Source: Loripinus fragilis (lineage: Eukaryota; Mollusca; Bivalvia; Lucinida; Lucinidae). Taken from it: 64,000 nucleotides of DNA. The notes below the pieces were generated by a model. The model did not search any database and was not told where the DNA came from. It saw only the letters and a program-made list of their open reading frames with translations. Position 1 is the stretch's first letter, and every line of letters starts with the position of its first letter. Below are positions 22,031-32,279 of this stretch, piece after piece. The DNA lies in NCBI GenBank assembly GCA_964019695.1, contig OZ026518.1, positions 107,480,305 to 107,544,304 of the forward strand. The letters run 5' to 3'. The translations under genes were made by a program, and so were the position numbers.

Positions 22031-22379
22031 CATGTAGATCTAACCTTATCCTTACTTAGGCTAATTTCTATGATAGGGCTGTTTCAGCTGAGAAGCCATG
22101 TACTCACTCTGAAGATCTCTTGTGTAAACACATCGAGCAATTTATCTGTGTAGACTATACAAAGACAGGTGTCAGCAGGCTCCAATTCCTCACTTTCTCT
22201 TGTGTCAGCAGACAGGTCGAGTGAAATCATTGTTAAGTCCGTGACACACTCCTCTTGATATATAAAACAAACAATAAATGAATAGTTCAAAACCTGTCGA
22301 TTCAAACCGAAAGTAGGATCGATTTCGTAGAACTCTGACTCTTTATACAGTCTAAATCATTTCATGCGACAGGTACTCG

Positions 22380-22740
22380 TCTAAAATAAATTCCCTCCGA
22401 TAATTTTGTCGATAAATAGTACGTTTTGACAGAATAATAAGCGAATTTTGTTCCGTATGCTGGTTGTGACAGATGAAGGCGGCCATATTTACGAAATTTT
22501 CTGAAAGATAAGATCGCCTCCCCCCTGTCGTAAAGTTACAACAATATTTAAGAAAATCTTAGCGAAATCCTTAAGAAATTCATAAGTCGATGGCGTTTGT
22601 GAAACGCAAACCGTTCTTAAGAATGAACTTACGAATTTCTTAGCGCTAAGAACGTTAGTGAAACGGGCCCCTGGATCCAAACTGTTTGTCAGAAAGTGGG
22701 TCCTGAACTGGATTTAAACTGTTCGACACTCTGATAGTGT
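22380..22740. mobile_element. GTTTCACTAAC word element joined to palindrome half
   Basis: It ends at 22676 with TTCTTAGCGCTAAGAACG and TTAGTGAAACGGGCCCC. It is followed by the right outer arm GGATCCAAACTGTTTGTCAG of the central-palindrome family, which mirrors the arrangement at 7905-8185. Confidence 0.6.
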
Positions 22741-23030
22741 TTCCTGAAATAATTTTTTGAAAAGTGAATTATGAAAAAAGTCAGCAGATGGCAATAAAAG
22801 TATGCAAAGAGTTGAAGTACTGATTTGCTTTGATATTAAAAATAATAAGGGTACTATTCACAAACAGTTTATGACACTGATGTAAGGTAAACCCCAAAAC
22901 CGTTATAACTTTTGATAAATGTATGAGATCTGCTGAGAACTTAAATTTAGTACTAAAACATATAACGACCTCACTGTCGGAATCTCATTGTTTAATTATA
23001 CTATATGCATTACTTTCAGACATTGTTCTC

Positions 23031-23140
23031 TTAAAAACAGTGTAGAACCAGTTCAACTGGCTTTGATGAAATCAGCTGATCAGAATCTTGATTTTTTCAT
23101 TCGCATCATCTGATGAAATTAAACCCAGATTCACTCTATA
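23031..23140. repeat. Degraded palindrome, GCTGGCTTTGATG type
   Basis: AAAACAGTGTAGAACCAGTT with CAACTGGCTTTGATGAAATC and AGCTGATCAGAATCT; the arms are imperfect. Confidence 0.55.
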
Positions 23141-23248
23141 TCAGAACTTGATAAAATGTAAACAACTGTAATTGCTCAGTGTATGCCTATAAAACATGAA
23201 AGTTTATTAGTTTGAATATGGTTAATGATTTTCTATTTTCTATTTCAG

Positions 23249-23283
23249 GTTTTAGTGTGACATTTGTAAGAAAATTCATGAAT
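23249..23283 (+). CDS. SLC17A9: SLC17A9 35-nt micro-exon
   Basis: The acceptor is CTATTTCAG and the donor GTAAGT. The frame reads (G)FSVTFVRKFMN against GYRAITVRKLMQ in human VNUT, immediately after the GG.LAD..I segment and before helix 9. Its first two bases complete the glycine codon begun at 7501 and it ends in phase 0, so it fits between its neighbours exactly. It is very short and is separated from the previous exon by 15.7 kb; a gene predictor could easily miss it. Confidence 0.85.
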
Positions 23284-23382
23284 GTAAGTATATATGACCT
23301 GGTATCCAGCATAGGTTACAAGTTGGCATCTGCGTACAGTGAAGATTCATATCTTAATCACTCTGAATTTGCATTTGGCCCC

Positions 23383-23680
23383 AGTAGAACTTCCAACCCC
23401 TGGATCTGCAGTCTGACTGCAGATCCAGGGGTTGCAAGTTCTATCCCAGCCCGGTCCCATACTTTCCTGGAGATTTATGGTGAAATGATTTCTATGGTCA
23501 TTCTCCTCCTACTGCTGATTCAATAAGGGTTGTTGTCAGTTACAAGCGATACTATGTGTATGAAGTACTGGTTAACCGCTTAGCATGCTTGCCCAGGAAA
23601 AAGTGTGGTTAGTTGAACTGACTGTCTCGACATGACCATAACTGTTGACTGAGATGTAAAGAATCAGACCGAATAAAAAA
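23383..23680 (+). mobile_element. SINE-like element with a perfect palindrome in its head
   Basis: AACCCCTGGATCTGCAG-TCTGA-CTGCAGATCCAGGGGTT is a 17-base arm palindrome (23396-23434). The rest resembles the SINE series, ending TGTTGACTGAGATGTAAAGA and ATCAGACCG. The middle is diverged. Confidence 0.6.
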
Positions 23681-23879
23681 ACTCTGAATTTGCAGTCTGA
23701 TCAGAGTCTTAGTTTTCCATCTGAAGTAACATTCCTTGGACTGGCCCTTTTTACCTGGGTATGTCCCACTTGACATAAAGCTACTGTTTCAATGACAATG
23801 AGCAATTTGGGGAGCATACTGCCTGCTCTTGCTGTTGGCATGCAGCAAAAGCAGGTTTTCTACTCACATGGCTTAACCC

Positions 23880-24030
23880 TTTACCTCATAGAGAAGCCTT
23901 TTAATGCTTTTTGCAAACAAAGCAGATCCAGATCAAACAGCTCTTGTAAGAGCTGCCTGATCAGGGTCTACTCTGTTTGTTTATGGATATATCTATGATA
24001 TGATATATCTATGATATATCCTACACCTGT
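23880..24030. repeat. Palindrome element, ACAGCTCTTG type
   Basis: GCAAACAAAGCAGATCCAGA, inner CAGCTCTTGTAAGAGCTG, then TGATCAGGGTCTACTCTGTT. It is followed by a short GATATATCTATGATAT repeat. Confidence 0.7.
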
Positions 24031-24287
24031 GGACCTGACAAGTAATTTCTTTGTTCTTTGTTACTGTACCAATATGAAAGTTTATCTATATAATAATTCA
24101 TAGTGGGTGCATCCTAGCATGAATATCCATGAAGGAAAGGGTCAATGGTCTTGTTTCTACTTAGTCTCATTAATGTAAAGTCCATGGAACTAGAGTTTCC
24201 ACTGTGAGTGATCTGGAGTTTAAAATGAGTTAGTTTTATAAAAACTACTCAATTGCTCCAGTTAATTAAAAAATACAACGTTGGAGC

Positions 24288-25840
24288 ATAGCCTCTGGAT
24301 ATTTCCAGCATCAAGGGCAAGGGTGATGCTTTGGATAGAGGCAACTATCGAGGCCTCAAGCTGACTGAGCAGGCCATGAAGATCCTAGAGAGGATTGTGG
24401 ATGGTCTCATAAGACAGGTGGTGTCTATTGACCACTCCCAGTTTGGCTTTGTCCCAGGAAGAGGCACTACAGATGCAATTTTTGTGGTCTGGCAGCTGCA
24501 GGAGAAATACCTAGCAGTGAACAAGAGGCTTTATATGGCCTTTGTGGACCTAGAGAAAGCATTTGACAGTGTCCCTCGGAAGGTTATCTGGTGGGCCTTG
24601 AGAAAGCTAGGCGTTGAGGAATGGATTGTGCGGTTAGTACAGGGAATGTACGCTAATTCACGAAGCCGGGTTCGTGTTGGCGAGGGTTTCAGCAAAGAGT
24701 TTGAGGTGAAGGTCGGGGTCCATCAGGGATCCATACTCAGTCCCTTGCTCTTCGTCATTGTGCTGGAGGCCTTGTCACGTGAGTTTTGGGCTGGTGTTCC
24801 CTGGGAGGACTTATATACAGATGATCTTGTCATCATTGCTGACTCCCTAGAGGAATGTGTCAGGAGGCTCTTGATATGGAAAGAAGCCATGGAGAAGAAG
24901 GGATTGAGGGTAAATGCAGGAAAGAAAAAGGTCATGATCTGTGGTACAGGCCTGGACCTCTTGCAGAGTTCAGGCGAATATCCATGCGCTGTCTGTCGTA
25001 TAGGAGTAGGCAACAACAGCATCTACTACAATGGCTGCAAACTTTAGGTGCATAAGAAATGCAGTGGACTACAACAACTGACACCAAATTCTGATTATAG
25101 GTGTGCACGGTGCATGGGAAATGCTCGCCCTATTGACGGCAGACCACAGAGTGAAGTCCAGGTCAGACCTGATAAGCTTGAAGTGGTAGCTTCCTTCTGC
25201 TACCTAGGTGACATGCTTTCTGCTGGTGGAGGCTGTGAAATGGCGGTCACTACTGGTGTGAAAGCCGCCTGGAAGAAGTTCAGGGAGCTACTACCAGTTC
25301 TCACATCCCGCCACCTCTCTTACAAGACCCTTGGCCATGTGTACAGCTCCATGCTCCGTGCAAGTGAAACTTGGCCACTTACCAAAACGAACCTGCAGCG
25401 CTTGCACCGCAATGATAGGGTCATGATCAGACAGATCTGCAGTATCAAGCCAGAGGATGTGGCCAGGGTAAGGTCAAGCGAGCTACTGGCAAAGTTTCAG
25501 CTTGAGGACCTCGACCTCATTTTGAGAGAGAGAAGGCTTCGCTGGTTTGGGCATGTGGAGCGTTCGAGTGGTGCAATCAGAACAGCATATGATATGCAGA
25601 TTGACGGCAAGCGGGGGGCAGGGAGGCCCAAGCAAACATGGAAGAAACTGACAGAGAAAGACTGCCGTGAGTGGAAGCTCACCACAGTTGACCCTCAAGA
25701 AAGGAGCACCTGGAGATCAGGTGTGAGATCTGCTATGCGTGCAGCTAGCCAGTTACCTGGAAAGGGGCCCACTGATGTGGATGATGCCCCTGCACCTGCA
25801 TGTTAATCAAAAATCCGATTATGATGATGATGATGATCAT
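24288..25840 (+). mobile_element. RTE-like LINE, 5'-truncated, inactive
   Basis: The frame 24331-25806 encodes a reverse transcriptase broken by one TAG at 25045-25047. Visible domains: NYRGLKL start; FVDLEKAFDSVPR (motif A, residues 72-84 of the first part); VGVHQGSILSPLLF; then YTDD at residues 162-165 where active enzymes have YADD. A Cys-rich PHD-like segment (CAVC..NGC, stop, HKKC..CARC) spans the TAG, which replaces an expected tryptophan codon. After that come KLEVVASFCYLGD and the C-terminal LRWFGHVER..GRPKQTWKK. The 3' end is a GATGATGATGATGAT-type simple repeat rather than poly(A), typical of RTE elements. No endonuclease domain is present because of 5' truncation. It lies in sense orientation in an SLC17A9 intron. 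Confidence 0.88.
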
Positions 25841-25859
25841 GATGATCACCTATGCTTTA

Positions 25860-26040
25860 GGTGCTTAACTCTTTACCTCCTAGTGTCGTCTGTTGATGAC
25901 TTTTGCAAACAGTTTGGACCAAGATCAGGCCCCACAAAATGTTGGGCCTGATCTCGATCCAGTCTGTTTGACACTCAGATGGTATTCCTGAAAGATTTTT
26001 TTTGAAAAAGCAGCAAACGATATTGCAGGTGAGTTAATTG
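25860..26040. mobile_element. Central-palindrome element, GGCCCCACAA type
   Basis: AACTCTTTACCTCCTAGTGT start, GCAAACAGTTTGGACCAAGA, inner TCAGGCCCCACAAAATGTTG with GGCCTGA, then ATCCAGTCTGTTTGACACTC. The same layout is seen at 62430-62640 and 63330-63530. Confidence 0.75.
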
Positions 26041-26092
26041 AACTGTATATGTATGGTTTGGTCAGGCCTTTAATTAAGCGTGTGTACCAAAA

Positions 26093-26255
26093 ATTGATTT
26101 TCTTATTTATCAACTGGGTACTCAAAAGATCCGTCTCAATGAGACGCTTCTTTTGAGCACCCAAAACATATGTTAAAACTGACGGGTAAGGATATAATAA
26201 CAATTTTACACTCAAAAAATGAGTTTATCTAAATTTGTGTTTGTTCCTTTATGTA
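26093..26255. repeat. GAACCGTCTC foldback element, first copy of a local duplication
   Basis: GGGTACTCAAAAGATCCGTC, TCAATGAGACG, CTTCTTTTGAGCACCCAAAA and GTTTATCTAAA..TGTGTTTG.TCCTTT match 26705-26866, which directly precedes the true SLC17A9 exon. Confidence 0.8.
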
Positions 26256-26599
26256 TCATATAACGTCACGTCTGGCAGTGAAATAACGCCATGCAATAAA
26301 ATCGATAAACCACAAGTGGTTTACAGATTTTCGGGAAACGTTATGTCGTCCATAACAACTCTGCGTACATAATGACAAAATTATAACATTTTTACGGCAG
26401 AAATGAGATTTCAAAGTTATCTTAATGGCATACAATAAAAGGAATCTAACATTCATGCTGTTGTATTATTTAATTTATTTAACTCATTGTGAAAAAGAGA
26501 TAAAATACTCGGCAATTCTCGCATCTTATCTCTTTTCCCCAACTCATTTAATAAATTCAATAAAACATGAGCACTCATGTAAGACCCTCTATATTTCAG

Positions 26600-26675
26600 A
26601 CAATTACCATGTGTGGTACAGCATTCTTTCTTGTTGTCATCTCCTACACAAACAGTTAAGAGGGAGCGTTGTTCT
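26600..26675 (+). pseudogene. SLC17A9: Duplicated 5' part of SLC17A9 exon with stop codon
   Basis: After ATATTTCAG, 76 nt match the start of the real exon at 26873-26948 almost exactly (frame TITMCGTAFFLVVISYTNS). A TAC codon is TAA and an Asp codon is Asn. Similarity stops after GAGGGAGCGTTGTTCT, in mid-exon, with no donor. A 335-bp insertion (26256-26590) separates it from the duplicated upstream foldback. If spliced in, it would truncate the protein; most likely it is ignored or acts as a decoy acceptor. Confidence 0.88.
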
Positions 26676-26704
26676 TTAATTTTTTCAATTAAAGAATTTA
26701 AAAT

Positions 26705-26866
26705 TCTTAATTTTCTTATTTCTAAACCAAAGTACTCAAAAGAACCGTCTCAATGAGACGGTTCTTTTGAGCACCCAAAACATATGTTACAACTGATTGG
26801 TAAGGAAATATTAACAAAATATACTCAAGAAATGTGTTTATCTAAACCTGTGTTTGATCCTTTGTA
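26705..26866. repeat. GAACCGTCTC foldback abutting the SLC17A9 acceptor
   Basis: The palindrome AGAACCGTCTCAATGAGACG with GTTCTTTTGAG is at its centre. The right arm runs to about 26855, less than 20 bp from the TATTTCAG acceptor. Confidence 0.75.
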
Positions 26867-26872
26867 TTTCAG

Positions 26873-27074
26873 ACAATTACCATGTGTGGTACAGCATTCT
26901 TTCTTGTTGTCATCTCCTACACAGACAGTTACGAGGGAGCGTTGTTCTGCATGGCCTCAGCCGTGGCCTGTTGTGGCTTCCATAACAGTGGTATTCTTGT
27001 CAATCCCCAAGATATTGCACCAAAACACGCAGGATCTGTGTTCGGGATCATGAACATGGCTGGAGCTATCCCAG
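26873..27074 (+). CDS. SLC17A9: SLC17A9 exon, helices 9-11
   Basis: The acceptor is TTTGTATTTCAG. The 67-codon frame reads TITMCGTAFFLVVISYTDSY, then EGALFCMASAVACC, GFHNSGILVNPQDIAP and KHAGSVFGIMNMAGAIP. The (F)NHSGI.VN.QD.AP..AG..FG..N..GA string is the strongest VNUT/SLC17 signature in the window. It starts in phase 0 and ends with one base of a glycine codon; the donor is GTAATG, weaker than the GTAAGT used elsewhere in the gene. A large repeat element starts only 15 bp after the exon. Confidence 0.95.
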
Positions 27075-27088
27075 GTAATGATAATATA

Positions 27089-28929
27089 AGGCCAAATAAA
27101 AAAAATACCTTTGTATAGGGTAGCCCGACCCTACCTAAATTTACTTGTGAAAACTAGATTTTTTTTGGGGGTTTTCTGGAAAAATACAATTTTATTTTGG
27201 GAGGCATATAGTAATCGCACTGTCCGTCCGTCCGTCAGTCCGTCAGTCCGTCCGTCCGTCTGTCCGTCAGTCCGTCCGTCCCACTTTCGTGTCCGGTCCA
27301 TATCTCCTATATTCTTTGAGGTAGGAATTCTAAATTTGGTGTGTGGATACATCTTGGGATGGCGGAGTGTCGCGTACCATTTTCGGGTCACTGTGACCTT
27401 GACCTTGACCTCTGACCTAGTTTTTAGAATAATCGTGTCCGGAGCATATCTCTTATATTATTTGGGGTAGGAATTTCAAATTTAGTGTGTGGATGCATCT
27501 TGGGATGACGAAGTGTCACGTACCATAATTGGGTCACTGTGACCTTGAACTTGACCTCTGACCCAGTTTCTTGAAAACTGCATTGAGTCTGGTGCATATC
27601 TCCTATATTCTTTGAAATAGGAATTCCAAATTTGGTGTGTAAATGCATCTTGGGATGAGGGGGTGTCACATGCCAATTTTGGGTCACTGTGACCTTGACC
27701 TCTGACCCAGTTTTAAGAATTATTGTGTCCGGAGCATATCTCTTATATTTTTTTGAGTTAGGAATTCCAAATTTGGTGTGTGGATACGTCTTGGGATAGC
27801 GGAGTGTCACGTACCATTTTCGGGTCACTGTGACCTTGACCTTGACCTTGACCTCTGACCTAGTTTTTAGAAAATTCATGTCCATAGCATATCTCTTATA
27901 TTATTTGAGGTAGGAATCTCAAATTTGGTGTGTGGATGCATCTTGGGATGTAGAAGTGTCACGTACCATAATTGGGTCACTGTGACCTTGAACTTGACAT
28001 CTGACCTTGTTTCTAGAAACTGCATTGAGTCTGGTGCATATCTCCTATATTCTTTGAGATAGGAATTCCAAATTTGGTGTGTAAATACATCTTGGGATGA
28101 CGGGGTGTCACATACCACTTTTGGGTCACTGTGACCTTGACCTCTGACCTAGTTTTAAGAATTATTGTGTCCCGAGCATATCTCATATATTCTTTGAGTT
28201 AGGAATTCCAATTTTGGTGTGTGGATGCATCTTGGGATAGCGGAGTGTCATGTACCATTTTCGGGTCACTGTGACCTTGACCTCTGACCTAGTTTTTAGA
28301 ATAATCATGTCCAGAGCATATCTCTTATATTATTTGAGGTAGGAATCTCAAATTTGGTGTGTGGATGCATCTTGGGATGACGAAGTGTGGCTTACCATAA
28401 TTTAGTCACTGTAACCTTGAACTTGACCTCTGACCTAGTTTCTAGAAACTGTTGCATATCTCCTATATTCTTTGAAATAGGAATTCCAAATTTGGTATGT
28501 AAATGCATCTTGGGATGCCTGAGTGTCACAAACCATTTTTGGGTCACTGTGACCTTGACCTCTGACCTCGTTTTCAAGAATTATTGTGTCCAGAGCATAT
28601 CTCCTATATTATTTGATGTAGGAATCCCAAATTTGGGGTGGTGATTCCTCTTGGGATGGCGGAGTGGTGCAAACCATTTTGAGTCACTTTGACCTTAACA
28701 TTGGCTTCTGGCCTCATTTCTAGTTTTTTCGTGCTATATTACAGCTATCTTTCCTCAAATGTGCCTTATACTAGACCAATTCCTTTGGGGGCATTCGTCA
28801 CGTGTTTGTGACATTTCTTGTTTTGTTTTTTTTCCAGAATAAAGAAAATAATTAAAAAAATATGTGTGCCTACCCTACCTAAAATTTTCAGACCCGCTAC
28901 CTAAAACATACTTATTTTTAATTTGGCCC
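27089..28929. mobile_element. AGGCCAAAT-ended element filled with a ~145-bp tandem array
   Basis: The ends AGGCCAAATAAAAAAAATAC and TTATTTTTAATTTGGCCC are inverted. The adjoining strings GGGTAGCCCGACCCTACC and GCCTACCCTACCTAAAAT are also present in the 253-bp copy at 33675-33927. Here the interior begins with GTCCGTCC repeats (27221-27283) and then holds about ten units of 138-152 bp. Each unit carries GGTCACTGTGACC (e.g. 27386, 27532, 27682, 27975, 28542) followed by CTTGACCTCTGACC. Confidence 0.85.
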
Positions 28930-29099
28930 AATTCATGTGAACTCTCAAGCCTTATTTTTGCCATAAAGCATTGAAGAAGTTACAAACTTTTTAATCTGCT
29001 GCAGTTGTGTTTGGTGCATAAAGATTTAAAAATTTGTGAGAGTACATGCCAATATCACTCATTATTACATGTTTTACTAAATATAGTAACAAAATGCTT

Positions 29100-29399
29100 A
29101 GTTAACCGGCCTGATATTGCTCTTGATTCCAAACCCATAACAGCCCACTCACGTGAACACATATCAGCCCTCACTTCCACCCATATTAGCCCTCGCATGC
29201 ACCATCAGTGTCATAAATGACGTCATTCACATCACCGCGAGGTTAAGACCCGCGTGTAAACATGTAATAAGAAGTTTAAAACATGGCAGCTGCTACGTTA
29301 GCAGGCATATTGGCCTGGTGTCTCCATATTTGCGCGAGGCACTCGCGCAAATATGGAGACATCGGCCCAATATGCCTGGTAACGTGGCAGTGGCCATGT
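29100..29399. repeat. CATATCAGCCCTC words and long palindrome
   Basis: CATAACAGCCCAC, CATATCAGCCCTC and CATATTAGCCCTC recur at 29138-29195. The palindrome at 29281-29399 has arms of about 55 bases (ACATGGCAGCTGCTACGTTA .. TAACGTGGCAGTGGCCATGT) around GCGAGGCACTCGC. Confidence 0.8.
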
Positions 29400-29569
29400 A
29401 TTAATCTCTAAATAGCATCATGCTTAGTTGATAATGACTCTCTTACTAGGATATCTTTGCATGTTACCCTTGTATGACACTGCTTCATGGCGTTGAGTGA
29501 AAAACTGTCATATATGTGTGTAGAATTTAACTTCTGCATCTTAAATGTTGGCCAACAGCAGTACTACAT

Positions 29570-29880
29570 AGGTGGAAGTAGTCAGGGTTAATCCTGTATT
29601 TAGGATTTTGAGGCTGACTTTCTATAGAGTCAGCCTCAAAATGATGAATTAGGCAGATTATAATAGCTTCTGATTAGTTTTCAGATTATCTAAACACAAT
29701 CATTTAAACTTGAAATTATTCATTTTTATAGGCAACATGACAACATGTCAGATCTGATCTGGATGCAAACTGTATGACTCTGATGGTATTCCTGAAATTT
29801 TTTTTCGGAAAAATTACTTTTGAAAAAAAGTGGGCGGCCACAAAAAAGGAATTACCCAATATGCAAAGAGCTATACGCAC
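29570..29880. repeat. Fragments of the 7510-type element and of a palindrome element
   Basis: CAGGGTTAATCCTGTATTTA, TTTTGAGGCTGACTTTCTAT and AGAGTCAGCCTCAAAATGAT match 7524-7590. After 29740 it passes into GATCTGATCTGGATGCAAAC and TGATGGTATTCCTGAAA of the central-palindrome family. Confidence 0.65.
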
Positions 29881-30003
29881 CACTCTTTTCATTTTTTGCC
29901 TGTTATATATATGATTTCTGAAAATGGAGTGCTTACCCGTGTCTCTATATGACCCTATTTGTTGATGGTGGATTAAACACAACTCTCTTGCATTTATTTT
30001 CAG

Positions 30004-30143
30004 GTTTCATAGGTGTATACATGGCTGGCCATATACTAGAAGCAACTAAAAGCTGGAGTGCTGTGTTCAATCAGACTGCTGTAGTGTCATTAGTGGGCTG
30101 GCTAGTTTATACTATATTTGGAACAGGGAAGCAAGTTATCTGA
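30004..30143 (+). CDS. SLC17A9: SLC17A9 terminal coding exon
   Basis: The acceptor is TTTATTTTCAG. The frame reads (G)FIGVYMAGHILEATKSWSAV, FNQTAVVSLVGWLVYTIFGT and GKQVI, then TGA at 30141-30143. It corresponds to the last two membrane helices and the short cytosolic tail; human VNUT has GVCLGGYLMETTGSWTCLFN here. The two leading bases complete the glycine codon begun at 27074. No signal for polyadenylation could be assigned with confidence; repeat sequence starts six bases after the stop. Confidence 0.93.
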
Positions 30144-30149
30144 GGGGGG

Positions 30150-30335
30150 GTCCGACAAAACGAGACTCAAACCAGTATCCTCAGCTACAGAGACTAGCTA
30201 GAAAATTGAAATTTGGCTTGTAGCAAGTCTAGATATGATACTTCTCGATAAGCGAATAACAAATGCGCATGCTGGTCTGCATCTGTGTTGTTTGCAAACC
30301 CCTGAAGACAGGATTTCCTGCATCGAGGCCCACAT
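30150..30335. mobile_element. Truncated CCTGTCTTCGGGGTTT element right after the stop codon
   Basis: TCCGACAAAACGAGACTCAA, CTTGTAGCAAGTCTAGATAT and AAACCCCTGAAGACAGGATT are the minus-strand match to the complete copy at 43684-43926. The left terminus is missing. It probably forms part of the SLC17A9 3' untranslated region. Confidence 0.8.
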
Positions 30336-30556
30336 GATTTCCAACAATATGGCATTTTGACAAGTGTAGACTCAGACGAGCATGTGCAGCCTCCTTTTAA
30401 GCTTAGAAACTCCAAATGATGTTTGGTCAGTAGATAACACTCATAGAATATTCAAGTGACTGGCAAAGGCTCTGATCAGACTGCGCATATGGGCAGGTTG
30501 GTCTGAGCCTTTGTTGGTCGCACATACCACATTGTTTGAAATCTCATGTCGCGGCT
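30336..30556. mobile_element. GACATGTGATTTCC element, rearranged copy
   Basis: The left half ATGATTTCCAACAATATGGC and GTGTAGACTCAGACGAGC matches 35136-35200. The right part GGTCTGAGCCTTTGTTGGTC and GAAATCTCATGTCGCGGC matches the inverse end. About 40 bp of foreign sequence lies between. Confidence 0.65.
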
Positions 30557-30589
30557 TATTTCTGGTCTTCTCCACAAAACAGTGACAGT

Positions 30590-30800
30590 TTTACCTTTAA
30601 GAATGGATATTACACAGATCCAGATAAGGAAATTTTATGAGTGTAAATTTGTAATTATTTTCTTACCCATCAATTTAAAAATGTGTTTTCGGCAAAAGAA
30701 CCGTCTCATTGAGACGGTTCTTTTGAGTACCCACAACATATGTTTTGGATGAGAAATAAAGAAAATAGATTTCCAATATACACTCTTATCTGGGGGCCTG
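30590..30800. mobile_element. Complete GAACCGTCTC foldback element
   Basis: Left arm CCAGATAAGGAAATTTTATG, right arm CACTCTTATCTGGGGGCCTG. The centre is AGAACCGTCTCATTGAGACG with GTTCTTTTGAG. The two arms are complementary over most of about 100 bp each. Confidence 0.8.
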
Positions 30801-30845
30801 GGATAAGATATTGTCACCTTAAGCTTGAAACAGTGCTTCACTCAT

Positions 30846-31057
30846 AAAGCTACTGTGCAGTGGTAGAGTGCTTGACTCGAGACCAAAGGACCATGGGTTC
30901 CAGCCTCACCGACTTCACTCCATTGTGGTCATTGAACAAGACACATTTATCCTAGCTTAGTACTGGTTCAACCCAGGTCGACCAATCCCTATATAACTCA
31001 AAGATTGTTGATGGGACGTAAAGAATCAAATCAAACAAACAAACAAAAGCTACTGTG
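30846..31057 (+). mobile_element. SINE (RUDI-like) with 12-bp TSD
   Basis: AAAGCTACTGTG occurs at 30846-30857 and 31046-31057. The head is truncated to CAGTGGTAGAGTGC; the B box reads GGTTCCAGCC; the tail is GATGGGACGTAAAGAATCAA and CAAA repeats. Confidence 0.88.
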
Positions 31058-31182
31058 GCCATACAAAATAACCCTTGTTCTTCCACCATAAATTATTTAA
31101 TAGATAATGGATATCATAAGTTACCTTCTTTAAATAATGTAAAAACTATAAACACTTATCAGGCGGGATATTTTCATGCTTT

Positions 31183-31362
31183 ACACTCCTCCTCAGGAGC
31201 CGCCGTGTAATAGTGGGTAAACAGCACACCTTGTAAACCAGGGTCACAGGTTTCACCCCCAGCGTCTTCAGTCTGTTGGACGAGACTTCAAGCTTTGACC
31301 TTGTCTCCATATAACCTAAGTTGTTGGTGGGATGTTAAACACAAACACGCACACACTCCTCC
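31183..31362 (+). mobile_element. Second SINE family with 10-bp TSD
   Basis: ACACTCCTCC lies at 31183-31192 and 31353-31362. The head is GAGCCGCCGTGTAATAGTGG, with CACAGGTTTCACCCCCAG as a decayed B box and the tail GTTGGTGGGATGTTAAACAC. It is distinct in body from the other SINEs. Confidence 0.8.
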
Positions 31363-31423
31363 CCCATTTTATCCAATTAAGTTGCATGATTTCGGTTATT
31401 AGCATGTATTTGCAAGCAGAGGG

Positions 31424-31756
31424 GAAAACAGTGTATATCCTGATCAGCTTGCTTCTGAGATGCCAGCTGATCAGGATCTATATTGTTTTTAACACTGGAT
31501 TTATTCAGGTTTAGCATGATAAGGGTTAAATAGAATATTATCAATGGATGATAGAAATCAGAAATCTTTTTAAACCATTTAAGCCAAATGGAATTTCCAA
31601 TTATTATCAATTAGACCAGTCTATTTCCATTTTAAGGGTTGCTGGGTGGTGTTTTTAATATTTTTTTCAAATTTTAATAGAACATCTATGCAAACAGTGA
31701 AGACTTTAATCAGATGCCGCATAGTGTGGCATCTGATCTGGGTCTGCACTGTTTGC
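31424..31756. repeat. Two central-palindrome copies
   Basis: 31424-31496: AACAGTGTATATCCTGATCA with GCTTGCTTC../GATGCCAGC. 31689-31756: GCAAACAGTGAAGAC, inner CAGATGCCGCATAGTGTGGC with ATCTG, then GGGTCTGCACTGTTTGCC. They have the same outer arms but different inner stems. Confidence 0.75.
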
Positions 31757-32279
31757 CTATGTCCCACAAAAGGACGCTTGGCTTATATGGGTTAAGGCTG
31801 AAAAAGAATACATTTTATTTATTTTAGTTATAATGGTAGCAAATTTTATCTTGGTTTGCATGAATATAACATTGGGACATGATGAAGTGCTAATAATGTT
31901 TCTTTTACCTTGACATCCTGGTTTAAGGTCACAGCTTTATAATGGCAATCAGCACCATAGACTGGTATTGGGAGTGGAGGTTGGAGTGGGACGAGGTTGT
32001 GGGAGTCTGTTTTTGTTGAAAAATATTATTTATACTTGTATAGCCCTTTCGTATATTGGCCTGTTGGGCCATAATTGTCCAAAGTATTTTCTCTGTTCAA
32101 TTTCTTTTAAAAATTTTTGAGAAAAATTATAGATGCCAAATGTACAGATGTAGGACAAAGGTTCATGTTCTTAAACTTTAAATGCCTTTCTTTTATTGTT
32201 CTCTATTTGTTTATGGATGAAACAAAACATATTTCTGTTTTTACACTAAATATCCTGATGCAACCTAAATAAGTGGCAG

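Noticed and set aside
25483..25698. Antisense frames over the RTE-like LINE
   Set aside because: Shadow frames of the reverse-transcriptase coding strand.
27131..28644. Several 60-153 codon frames on both strands
   Set aside because: All repeat with the 145-bp unit and read GGTCACTGTGACC-type sequence; none resembles a protein family.
30757..30770. AATAAA as the SLC17A9 polyadenylation signal
   Set aside because: It is part of the GAACCGTCTC foldback repeat and occurs in its other copies; without transcript data it cannot be assigned to the gene.
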